This document shows positions 7,503-16,244 of a DNA stretch of 23,426 nt, piece after piece. The notes below the pieces were generated by a model. The model made no database searches. It had not been told where the DNA came from and saw only the letters and a program-made list of their open reading frames with translations. This DNA is from JAKBCQ01 sp021807585. Its GTDB lineage: Bacteria; Planctomycetota; Planctomycetia; Isosphaerales; Isosphaeraceae. The stretch lies in NCBI GenBank assembly GCA_027325115.1, contig DAHWFG010000196.1, forward strand, positions 1 through 23,426. Direction: 5' to 3'. The translations under genes and the position numbers were made by a program. Within the stretch, counting starts at the first letter, position 1, and each line of letters starts with the position of its first letter.

Positions 7503-8966
7503 TTATGAGACGTCGAGTCGCGATTTGGTTCGCGCCCCGGATTCGCTCTTCATCGCCGAGGGTTCGCCGAACACGCCCGCGGCCTCGGGAAGATCGCGAC
7601 GGATCTCGTCGACGCGTTGGCCGAAACCCCTCCCTCCCAGCGTTTCCAACGAGATACGACCGCCGATACGACGATATAAACCGGGATGAATCTCAGCCTC
7701 GGGGATCGACGCATCAGGATAAAACTGCATCCCGTTCGTCTCGACCCCCATGATCGTCCCCGCGTGCGCCGCCAAAAGCGCGTGCGGAATTTGCGCCAAC
7801 ATCGGGTTCGACAAATCTTGAACCATCAGCGGCATACCGTGCGCCTTCGACCACGCCTGGCTCAATATCGCCCCCGTCTGCGTTTTGCACGTCTTCAACG
7901 CCGCCCCCGACCACCCCAGCTCTCGACCAAGCCTGATCATCTCCCAATCGTGAGCGCTTTCATCCAAAAACAAAGGCTTGCGTTTGGATACCTCATGAAC
8001 CTTGATCGGATGAGCCTCGAGATCATAAGGGAACGGCTGTTCCACATACAAGAGCTTCTCGTATATAAGGGGCTCTTCAAGATGAAGCCGGTCGAGAATC
8101 TCGATCACGTAGCTCGGCTCGAGGACGGTGCAGTTGAAATCGGCCGAGAGCCGCGAAACGCCTTCCTCAAGCGCAATTCGTCCCACCTTCGTAAGACGGT
8201 TGTAATCCCACGTCGAATCGTTCCCCGTAAGCTTCACCTTGACGCACGTCAGGCCGTCGCTTCGAATCCAATCGCGCAGCAATACAGGCCTGCCGTCGTT
8301 CGGCTCGTCCCCCGTCAGGTCGTCCGCTTCGATCGCGTCTTTCCCTCCCGTCAAATGCCATGCGATCAATGACGCCGGTCGTTCGAGAACGAGGAAATCG
8401 GCGGGATATCTCCCGTTGAACGACGCCTCAGCCCCCTCCGCGGGGCACAGATACGCGGCAAGATCTCTGTTCATGAATTCGCGATTGTACGTTGTATATG
8501 TCGGACGATCGAGCAGGTTCCCGAAGGCGTCGTGGATCGCCAAATCAAAAGGAGAACAGCAGACGAGAGCCGCGAGCCGGGGGATCCGTTCGCTCCCCTC
8601 GCGCACTCGATTCGCCGCCGAAAGCGTTCCTCCCAAAACGTGCTTCTGAAATCCATGGCCCAACTCGATCGGATCGCCGAATTCGGCGTATTCGGACCAG
8701 TTTCGAGCCAGCTCGACCGTCAGCCGCACAAGCGCATCGTGACGCTCGTCATAAGCGACCGTGCTCGGCCACACCCACTGCACCGAAAGCGGCGTTTCCC
8801 CCCAACCGACGCCCCTCCTTCCAAGTCGGTCCTCGACCGTCGCCCGCACCCGCGCGCACGTCACGTTCGTCACCGTCTCGGGACCGAACTTCAGCGGCGT
8901 TCGCGCCCGAATCGGCAAGAAATAAAGCTCGATCCCCGCGGCCTTGATGTCGCTTGATTTTGACAT
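7503..8966 (-). CDS. Enolase-superfamily (mandelate racemase/muconate-lactonizing type) enzyme with a long insertion
   Basis: This superfamily abstracts a proton alpha to a carboxylate, with the resulting enolate held by magnesium. The barrel residues are present. They are the KxK base pair (Lys243, Lys245) in CVKVKLTG, and metal ligands Asp276 (SADFN), Glu309 (YVEQPF) and Asp335 (FLDES). A further conserved lysine is Lys358 (ALKTCK), and the C-terminal barrel ends with a glycine-rich loop. The N-terminal capping domain covers about residues 8-150. The protein has 487 residues, against roughly 360-400 in the family. The excess sits mainly at about 165-235, between the capping domain and the KxK strand. 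The reaction (epimerase, dehydratase or cycloisomerase) cannot be told. It lies 53 bases after the large exported protein gene and 59 before rtcB. Confidence 0.88.
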   Translation of the reverse strand: MSKSSDIKAAGIELYFLPIRARTPLKFGPETVTNVTCARVRATVEDRLGRRGVGWGETPLSVQWVWPSTVAYDERHDALVRLTVELARNWSEYAEFGDPIELGHGFQKHVLGGTLSAANRVREGSERIPRLAALVCCSPFDLAIHDAFGNLLDRPTYTTYNREFMNRDLAAYLCPAEGAEASFNGRYPADFLVLERPASLIAWHLTGGKDAIEADDLTGDEPNDGRPVLLRDWIRSDGLTCVKVKLTGNDSTWDYNRLTKVGRIALEEGVSRLSADFNCTVLEPSYVIEILDRLHLEEPLIYEKLLYVEQPFPYDLEAHPIKVHEVSKRKPLFLDESAHDWEMIRLGRELGWSGAALKTCKTQTGAILSQAWSKAHGMPLMVQDLSNPMLAQIPHALLAAHAGTIMGVETNGMQFYPDASIPEAEIHPGLYRRIGGRISLETLGGRGFGQRVDEIRRDLPEAAGVFGEPSAMKSESGARTKSRLDVS

Positions 8967-9019
8967 TATCGTCGGCTCTTTCTGAATAACTTGCTTGAAA
9001 TTGTCTATCTTGATTTATT

Positions 9020-12000
9020 TTATTTCGACACGTTTTTCGTTTCATCAAGCGGACGGAGCTCGATCGACTTGATATCGACGATCGCTCCCGCCTTGATCGG
9101 TCCTGAAGCGCGCACCAAGACGCTGCGCTCGCCCGGTTCGAGCTCGATCGCTCCAATGCGAAACCGACGGTAATCGTCCCAGCCCCCCGTGCCGCGAGCC
9201 GTCGCCTCGAGCCGATTCGCGCCGATCTCGATCGCGAATCCGCTTCCCGCGGTTTCATCGGGACACGCCTGCTCGACCCAAACCGCGTAGCGACCCCGCC
9301 CGGGCGCCCTGATCGTCCACTCGGCTCGGTCGTTCGCCGAGCTGAAATAGCCGAGATTGCCGTACTTCGCCTCAAAAACGAGCGTGTCGCCGAATATTTT
9401 CGCCCCCTTGGCGGGCAGCAAGAACTCCCCGTTCACACCAGGCTCGACAATCTCGGGATGATTTCCCGGAAAAATCTTGGAAACCGGAACCGCCCCCGCC
9501 ACAAACGCGATCAGGTCGGCCATCTCGGTCGGCGCAACGTCCTTCTCGAAACCCTCGGGCATCAGCGATTGACCCGTGCTCGCAATCTCATCAATCATCG
9601 ACCTAAGAAGTAAATCTTCCTTCATCTCCTGCCGACGCAGCGTCACGCTCGTCGCGGTCTCGGCCGCGATCATTCCCGTCAAAACGCGACCGTCGATCGT
9701 CGAGACCGCGTAGCTCGTGAATTTCGCCTCAAACGCTCGGTTGGGATCGAGAATCGCCGTCAAAAGCGCATCTTTGGATCGATCGGTCAACGTCGCCAAA
9801 TCGGGGCCGACCTCGGTTCCCACCCCCCCCAGTCGATGACATATCGAACACGTCTTTTTGAAAACCTCAACCCCCTTCCGCGGATCGCCTTCTCGCATCG
9901 AAGCATCCTGATATCGAATGATAACGTCTTTCCTTGATTTTGACGGAACGTCGAGCAGCCTCGAGGCTCGCGACCGCACCGATTCGTCGCGTGAAGCGAG
10001 CAACGATCGTCTCCGCGCCGGGTCGATCTCTCCCGCGCCGACCCTCCCCGATTCGACCGCGTTCAATAGCTCCCGCGACCACGCGGGTCGTCCGACAAGC
10101 ACGTCGAGGATCGCGTCGCGGATCAGAGGCGAATGTCCTTTCCAACCCGCGAGTAAAATCTTGGGCGTTTCTTCGTCGTCGATCCTGGACAACGCCTCGA
10201 CCGCGGCGCGCTCGACGACCGCCGACTCTTTAGGATCGAGAAGCCTCGTCAATACGCTCCGATCGGCGCCCCGATCACGCTCGCTTCGACCCAACGCCGA
10301 CGTCGCCGCGAGTCGATCCCCCTCGATCGACGCCGCGTCCGCGGCGGTTCGCCGCGCCGCCGCAATCACTGAATCCAGATCCTTCGATACGAATTCGGAA
10401 TCGATCACGCGATCAAAATCTTCTTGAATCTTGCCGCCGACTCGCGCTCTCGCGTCGAAGAGCCCCGCGACCGCGGCGAAACGTCGCACGTCGCCCGCTC
10501 CTCCCGCGAGAATCGTCTTGAACGCCGCCTCAAGGCCCGAGACGTCGCGAATCGACGCGATCGTCGCGAGCAAAGGATCAACGAGCGAGCGATCGACCGC
10601 TTTGCCGTGACCGCTCGCGAGCACGTTCGCCAGGACGGTCGGCGCAGCCGATCGCGACGACAGCAAAACGGCGGTTCGCATCAACGTATCGTTGATATCG
10701 CGATCTAAGATCGCCGCGAGCGCAACCCCCGCGGCTCGCTCGGGCCTTCCCGCAAGCTTGAACGCCGCCGCAAACCGAACCCTCGCATCGGGATCGCTCG
10801 CGCGCCCCAAAACCCCCGCGCCGATCGGCGTATCAAGAACCTTGAGATCGGCGGTTTCAACGCCGTGTCGCCGCACCTCGGCGTTCGGATCGGTAAGCGC
10901 CGAAGCGACGACCGACCCTCGATCCATCTTCATATTCTCCATAATATGAAGAATTTGTACTTTCACTTGCGGACGTTTTGTTGTTTGATAGACGTTAATC
11001 AATCGATCGACGGGGATTTTCTCGGTCGTTTCACTGAGAAGTCGCATGATCGTATCACGCGTCCAGCCGTTGGAAGAATCGAGCGCCGCGATCAGCCCCG
11101 CCGAATCGAGCTTGTCGAGCCGCGGTATCGGCCTGCGATTGCTTCCGACGGGAACGACGCGGAAGATCCGCCCGCGGTCGGCGCCGGCTCGGAGGTCGAT
11201 CCGCTTCTCCCACTCGTCAGGAATCCATTCGGGGTGCTCGATCACGGCGCGGTCCATATCGGCGATCCAGAGCGCTCCGTCGGGCCCCGTCCGTAGCGAA
11301 GTCGGCCGGAACCAGTTGTCGCTCGAAGCCAGAAACTCGCGCTCCCGCTCGTCGCTCGCACGCCCTCCACCGAATGTCGGACCCTCGCGATCGAGCGCGA
11401 TCCGATGAATCACGTTATGCACGGGCTCGCTCACGAATACCGATCGCTCAAATCCAGGTCCGAACAGGTCGTCGCGATACGGAGTCGGACTGTTCGCCGA
11501 TGTCGTTCGATTCACGCTCTCGGGACTGTTGAATCGAGCGACCGTTCGACTGATCGGAAAAATCCGATTGTCCCTGTCGATGATTCTCCGCGGATCCGAA
11601 ACCGCGACCGCGGGATTGGCGTGCAATTCCTCCTCCGAGAACACATTATGCCAAAGCCATGTCGGATTGTTGTTCCCAAACCAGTTTCCCCAGTCGTCAC
11701 GCCTCCTGCCGTATTGCGCTCCCCCCGTCGCCGTCCGCATATCGCCGCCAAAATCCAACGCCGCAACCCCTTCGATCCGAAACGCGAAATCACGTCCTGA
11801 AGTGTTTAAAACCTTGTTCGTTTTGAGCGATCGAACCTTCCCTCCGCTGTCGCCGTTGGCGACATAAAACCAGCCGTCAAGACCGAACTCGAATCCGTTC
11901 ACGCGATGCTGCGGGTTCCCTTCGATAAAGCCCGAAAAAAGCGGTTCGCGATAATCCGCCTTGCCGTCGCCGTCGCGATCCTCGGCGTAAAAGATATCGG

Positions 12001-14233
12001 GTGCGCATGTGACGATCACACCGTTGCGAACGGGCGTGACGCCCGTCGGGAACGAAAGCCCGTCGAGAAACGTCGTCGCGCGGTCGTAACGCCCGTCGCC
12101 GTCCAGATCGACCAGCCTGCGAACCGACCCTCCGGGCTTTCCCTTGCCGTCAACCCCCAGCGGGTAATCTCCCATCTCGACCACCCACAACGAACCGTCG
12201 GCGCCCCAATCGAACGCGATCGGATCGTTCACCAGCGGCTCGCACGCGGCGAGCTCAACCCGAAAACCGGGCCGAACGCGAATCGAACGCAACGCCGCCT
12301 CGGCCGATTTTCCTCTCGGATCCACACTCTTTAAGATCTCGTTAAACGACATCCGTTCAACCAGATCGGGTTTTTTGTCGGTCGTCTCGTTGACGACCCA
12401 GATCGACCTATTCTGAAAAAACGCTCCGTTATTCATACCGTTATGAACGATCTTGGGAATCGCCCCGGGCTCTCCCGCCGCTCCCGCGACCGCCTTGATC
12501 GACCAACCCGTCTTCATCGACTCAAATAAGTAGGCGCCGTAGCCTTGATCGTTCGAAAAAATCACGTCCGCGTTCAAATCGTCGTCGAGGTCGACGAACC
12601 GCGTCCCCGCGTCTCGTCCCAGGTCGTCGACGATCCGAGCCCCCTCGGGAAGCGCGAACGGAAGCCTCCGAAACATCTTCGTCGCCGAATCGCGTTGAAA
12701 GACCGCGCTCCCCAAAGGCCCCGCGACGATCGCCTCGCTCGTTCCGTCGCCGTCGAGATCGCGGAGCCGAACCCCCGTGTCACGCCCTTGATCGATCGTC
12801 TTTACCCTCCGCCCGTCGATCACAAGCCCGTCGGCGAGATCGTCGGCCCGCCGGAAAGTCGACCCGTCGAACGCCCACGCCTCGGGCCCGATCTCGTCGA
12901 TTTTCATCAAAAAAGGTCGCTTATTCAAATCGAGCCCGAACCGAAAGCCCGCGTCAATACGCTTCCCCTTCTCGTCCCGATCGACGAACGCGGGAGGAAA
13001 CGCGCTCGATTCCCACTCGCCGGCCTTCTCGTTCCAGATCCTCATCTCATGTTTTTGATCGTTACCAATAATCACGTCTAAGTATCCGTCATCGTTCACG
13101 TCGACGAGCCGCACTCCTCCGTCGCCTCCGTCGACCGCGCGGATCGGGGATCCGTTCAATAAATTCTTATCGATCCTCGTTTGCGCCTCATGAAAATTGA
13201 GAAACTTCACCCTCCCGCCGTACGTTTTTTGCGCGTAATCGATGATCTCGACGAGCTGCGCGTTCTCGATCCATCCATGTGGATGAAACACGATATTCAT
13301 CACCCCACGTTTGGATACAACCGCGTCGAGAGCGCGCTTGAGATCCTCGACCGTCCGGGGATTCTTCGCTTGCTGAATGTGGAACGCCTCCCAATCGCTC
13401 GGCACGACGCACGGAAACTCCCAACAAAGTTTGCCGATCACATACGGATACGGATAATCCTCGATCGTATTGACGAACGCGGGAAACGGTAAGTATTTAC
13501 GAAAACGATCGCCGCCGTCTGCCTCGAGAACGACCTTGCGAGAAACCTCGGGGTCGTTCGGCGTCGTCGCGACGAACACCGACGAATCGATCGTCAGAAA
13601 GTTCCCGTCGGCTGTCGGTCGATTGAAAATCTCGGCGAAAAACCGCGGACTCGGCGTGTTGAGCGAATCGCAGCACGGCATCCGAAACGCGACGGGCCGA
13701 TTGTTGGGGATTTGCGCAACCAGATCGATCCCTCCGTGCACCGCTTTAACAGCCGCCGCGAAATCCCCCTTGGCGAACAGCGGGCACGGATGTCCAATCG
13801 TATGCACCTCGATCGTTACCCCTTGTTCGATCAGCCGCTGAATCAGTGGATCGCGCGGGTCGGCGTGACACGTCATCACGCTCACCGCGCCTCGACCGTC
13901 GATCGCGCGCAAACGATCAACGATCGGCTTGAGAAAAGCCGCATACCGCGCCGTGTTGTCGGTCATGTCGTCGATCGCGAGCACGACGACCGCATCAACC
14001 CCGCGCTCCCCCACCCACTGAGGCGTCGTTAATTTTGGAAAACCGCGATGAACATAATAGGGATCGTTGGAATCCAGATGGACGAGCCGATCCCGCAATC
14101 CGCCGGCCCCCCGCTCCGTCGCCAAAGTCGCCCCAGGCGCGGCCTGGTCCGCTGCCGACGCGACCGAGTTCCCCAAAACGATGAGTGCGAACGCGAACGT
14201 CGTGATGATCGGCGGATGAAAAAGTCGTCGCAT
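9020..14233 (-). CDS. Giant exported protein: polysaccharide deacetylase-like, FG-GAP-like, PVC-type dehydrogenase, HEAT-like, heme c and C-terminal beta domains
   Basis: With the start at 14233 the product has 1737 residues and a clear signal peptide (about 1-27, ending SVASA). Regions follow in order. A polysaccharide-deacetylase-like domain spans about 75-355 (IDDM at 87-90, HTIGH at 144-148). FG-GAP/VCBS-like repeats span about 365-620 (DVNDDGYLDV, RDLDGDGTSEA, DLDDDLNADV). A Pirellula/Verrucomicrobium-type beta-propeller dehydrogenase spans about 645-1030. HEAT-like helical repeats span about 1040-1430. The heme c domain at about 1450-1580 has CSICH (1462-1466) and a possible axial Met1558. 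A C-terminal beta domain resembling a carbohydrate-binding module spans about 1605-1730. It is probably a periplasmic oxidoreductase acting on sugars or polysaccharides. The frame is open for 213 more codons upstream, but the signal peptide and AGGGG upstream support this start. Confidence 0.9.
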   Translation of the reverse strand: MRRLFHPPIITTFAFALIVLGNSVASAADQAAPGATLATERGAGGLRDRLVHLDSNDPYYVHRGFPKLTTPQWVGERGVDAVVVLAIDDMTDNTARYAAFLKPIVDRLRAIDGRGAVSVMTCHADPRDPLIQRLIEQGVTIEVHTIGHPCPLFAKGDFAAAVKAVHGGIDLVAQIPNNRPVAFRMPCCDSLNTPSPRFFAEIFNRPTADGNFLTIDSSVFVATTPNDPEVSRKVVLEADGGDRFRKYLPFPAFVNTIEDYPYPYVIGKLCWEFPCVVPSDWEAFHIQQAKNPRTVEDLKRALDAVVSKRGVMNIVFHPHGWIENAQLVEIIDYAQKTYGGRVKFLNFHEAQTRIDKNLLNGSPIRAVDGGDGGVRLVDVNDDGYLDVIIGNDQKHEMRIWNEKAGEWESSAFPPAFVDRDEKGKRIDAGFRFGLDLNKRPFLMKIDEIGPEAWAFDGSTFRRADDLADGLVIDGRRVKTIDQGRDTGVRLRDLDGDGTSEAIVAGPLGSAVFQRDSATKMFRRLPFALPEGARIVDDLGRDAGTRFVDLDDDLNADVIFSNDQGYGAYLFESMKTGWSIKAVAGAAGEPGAIPKIVHNGMNNGAFFQNRSIWVVNETTDKKPDLVERMSFNEILKSVDPRGKSAEAALRSIRVRPGFRVELAACEPLVNDPIAFDWGADGSLWVVEMGDYPLGVDGKGKPGGSVRRLVDLDGDGRYDRATTFLDGLSFPTGVTPVRNGVIVTCAPDIFYAEDRDGDGKADYREPLFSGFIEGNPQHRVNGFEFGLDGWFYVANGDSGGKVRSLKTNKVLNTSGRDFAFRIEGVAALDFGGDMRTATGGAQYGRRRDDWGNWFGNNNPTWLWHNVFSEEELHANPAVAVSDPRRIIDRDNRIFPISRTVARFNSPESVNRTTSANSPTPYRDDLFGPGFERSVFVSEPVHNVIHRIALDREGPTFGGGRASDEREREFLASSDNWFRPTSLRTGPDGALWIADMDRAVIEHPEWIPDEWEKRIDLRAGADRGRIFRVVPVGSNRRPIPRLDKLDSAGLIAALDSSNGWTRDTIMRLLSETTEKIPVDRLINVYQTTKRPQVKVQILHIMENMKMDRGSVVASALTDPNAEVRRHGVETADLKVLDTPIGAGVLGRASDPDARVRFAAAFKLAGRPERAAGVALAAILDRDINDTLMRTAVLLSSRSAAPTVLANVLASGHGKAVDRSLVDPLLATIASIRDVSGLEAAFKTILAGGAGDVRRFAAVAGLFDARARVGGKIQEDFDRVIDSEFVSKDLDSVIAAARRTAADAASIEGDRLAATSALGRSERDRGADRSVLTRLLDPKESAVVERAAVEALSRIDDEETPKILLAGWKGHSPLIRDAILDVLVGRPAWSRELLNAVESGRVGAGEIDPARRRSLLASRDESVRSRASRLLDVPSKSRKDVIIRYQDASMREGDPRKGVEVFKKTCSICHRLGGVGTEVGPDLATLTDRSKDALLTAILDPNRAFEAKFTSYAVSTIDGRVLTGMIAAETATSVTLRRQEMKEDLLLRSMIDEIASTGQSLMPEGFEKDVAPTEMADLIAFVAGAVPVSKIFPGNHPEIVEPGVNGEFLLPAKGAKIFGDTLVFEAKYGNLGYFSSANDRAEWTIRAPGRGRYAVWVEQACPDETAGSGFAIEIGANRLEATARGTGGWDDYRRFRIGAIELEPGERSVLVRASGPIKAGAIVDIKSIELRPLDETKNVSK

Positions 14234-14872
14234 GTCGTCCACCCCTGTCTTGTGTCGAAATTGCGGAATCACCGGTTTTTTAAGGGTCGGCGTTAGGCAC
14301 GCTCTCGGATTCTCTCGCGCGGGTGGGAGAGGCGACCGACGCGAAGAAATTCGATTCGAAGCGAGTCGAGGCTCGTCGATCGAATCAACGCGTCGTTCGG
14401 CGCGGATCGGCGACCGAAATCGTCGAACCGCGCCCCGTCGCCAAAACAATAGCCTGATCGCATCGCCACGCGTTCGCAAGAGCGCGATCACGAACCGAAC
14501 ATCCCCTCGTTCGCGTCGTCGACTCCGCGAATCGTCGATCTTGGGCAAAGGAGGTTGCGCCAAACTCGACCGATCGACGATAAAAGCGTGCGAAGAGGAA
14601 GCACGTGACGTTCTCTTTGACAGCCGTTTGATGATTTGCTCGTCGAGATCCGCTTCGTAGCGATCTTCCCAATCACCCTCGTCATCGTCTTGGTCGTCAT
14701 CCTCATCGCCGACAACCTCGATCCCGCCGCGGGCTTCGTAAGTGGATCGAACTCGACCGATCAAAGCTTGCTCGGCTCGCTCGTCGAGCGGCGTTTCGCG
14801 TGTGATGGATGAACGACCGAGCGAAGCCATTTCTTCACTTCGCGCTTCGGCAATGCGGCTTTGATCCGACAA
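14234..14872 (-). other. Open, in-frame upstream stretch with an acidic segment; doubtful coding
   Basis: The frame of the giant protein stays open for 213 codons upstream of its signal peptide, back to a TTG at 14872, with an ATG at 14830. The first 90 or so residues read like a real soluble protein. They include LDERAEQALIGRVRSTYEA, then an acidic run GDEDDDQDDDEGDWED, then LDEQIIKRLSKR. After that the frame becomes arginine- and serine-rich without structure. The stretch may be a small gene that lost its stop codon, a remnant broken by a frameshift, or chance. A 213-residue extension before a signal peptide is unlikely to belong to the exported protein. No other gene is convincing between 14234 and 14923. 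Confidence 0.25.
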
Positions 14873-14923
14873 GACGCGATCGATCGCGTCGACCGAACCG
14901 ATCGCCGAGGGACGCTCGGTCTC

Positions 14924-15985
14924 TCAGTCAGCTTCAGCTTGGATCGAACCGCTCGACAGAGTCGATTCGCAAGCGATTGATTTGCTAAACGATTGGTCGA
15001 TCGGATTGAGGATCTCGCGCGAAATCGGTGGGCGAATCGACACGTTCTCCTCGAGATCGGTCAGCCGTCGGGAGCGATCGATGTTGGGAACCGACGATTT
15101 GGTTGAGAGTGAATCGGACTCCGAATGATCGGCGATCGGGCTTTCTTTTTGACAATTCACGTTTTTTAGCGCCTCCGCAAGCAAATCGTTGAATATGCAG
15201 AGATCTTCGTCGAGATCGCACGAAGCTTCGGCGTCGCGAGGATCGTTTTGATTGACGACGATCGGACGACGATCAAACTCCGATTTCGCGGGCTCGAATC
15301 GAAGGTTCGCATCCTCATCGAGCGTCTTATCGTCGAGGATTTCGGCGCGTTCGAGTCGGCGGTTTTGCCTTCGTTCGAGCTCTCTCATCGTCCTGTGGAG
15401 GTTGCGTTCGAGATGTCCCTCGTAACGCGTGATGAGGTGTGCGGTTTCTTGATCGGGGAGGACGAGTTGTTCGCGAAGCTCGGTGAACTCGGCGCGTATT
15501 TGATCGACCTCTTTTGCGTGCTGCGGATTTTTGGTCGCGGAATCACCGTATAAGTTGTAAACATCGGCAAACTTGGTGAGAGGGCTTCGGACACGTTCGG
15601 CGGCGATCGCCTCGTTTTTGGAGCGTGCGAGTTCGTGATTTTTGAGGACCGAAGGGACGTCATGGCCGACGTTTCGGATCGAGTTCGAGGCGACGGCGGC
15701 CTCGTGGCGTGCGACCCGATGGATCCTCCAGAAGTAGCCGACGATTCTTTCGGCGAGTGCCGTTTCGATCGGTCCGACGGGGTTGAGATCTTCGAGGATG
15801 GCTCGGCGATGTTCGACCCATTCGTCGACCGACTCGGCGTTCATGATGACGGGGCGTTCGGCGCGGATCCCGTGTTTCAGGCCGTTCATCGAGGATCGAT
15901 ATTTGCCCGCTTCGGTTTTCGGACCGGTCGATTTGCGGGCGTTGCGACGATTGGCGTCGCGCCGCGCATCGGAGGAAGCATTCAT
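14924..15985 (-). CDS. Hypothetical protein with the RNARKSTGPKT N-terminal signature
   Basis: The 353-residue protein begins with a short conserved block, NRRNARKSTGPKTEAGK (12-28), followed by SSMNGLKHGIRAE (31-43). From memory, this block opens a widespread family of uncharacterised proteins that is often multicopy in planctomycetes and acidobacteria. Residues about 50-215 are predicted helical, with many charged residues and possible coiled coil (DQIRAEFTELREQLVL, RTMRELERRQNRRLERAE). The last 130 residues are polar and probably disordered. The ATG at 15985 directly precedes the conserved block. A TTG at 16039 would add 18 residues but has no better ribosome site. No enzymatic motif is visible. 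The basic N-terminal block might bind nucleic acid, which is only a guess. Confidence 0.75.
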   Translation of the reverse strand: MNASSDARRDANRRNARKSTGPKTEAGKYRSSMNGLKHGIRAERPVIMNAESVDEWVEHRRAILEDLNPVGPIETALAERIVGYFWRIHRVARHEAAVASNSIRNVGHDVPSVLKNHELARSKNEAIAAERVRSPLTKFADVYNLYGDSATKNPQHAKEVDQIRAEFTELREQLVLPDQETAHLITRYEGHLERNLHRTMRELERRQNRRLERAEILDDKTLDEDANLRFEPAKSEFDRRPIVVNQNDPRDAEASCDLDEDLCIFNDLLAEALKNVNCQKESPIADHSESDSLSTKSSVPNIDRSRRLTDLEENVSIRPPISREILNPIDQSFSKSIACESTLSSGSIQAEAD

Positions 15986-16244
15986 GGCGTCGGCTCGCTT
16001 TCTATTATGAGGGAGAACCAGATTCAACGTTTTGGACAATCGTTTTCAACGGGGCGCAACTCGCGCCTGCTTTCGATATTTAGAATCTTCGTCTGTAACA
16101 TCTACGCGCCGTGCGCGCATATTTGAGAGCGCCGCTGATCTGAAATACCCCCCGAGGCGCAAGCGAATGCACATTCTGATCATTCAATGATTCTCTTCAT
16201 CGTATAAGAAGTACGCACTCGCTCGCGCTTCGGGCTGGTACAGA
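15986..16244. other. Non-coding stretch upstream of the group II intron remnant
   Basis: No convincing gene is seen on either strand between the RNARKSTGPKT-type gene and the intron-like DNA. The stretch contains a GTGCGCGC at 16111, which resembles the GTGYG 5' end of bacterial group II introns. If it is the true 5' end, the element would run 16111-16671, about 560 bases, a plausible size for an intron without an open reading frame. The octamer TCTACGCG occurs at 16101-16108, next to that point, and again at 16667-16674, across the 3' boundary. Confidence 0.4.
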
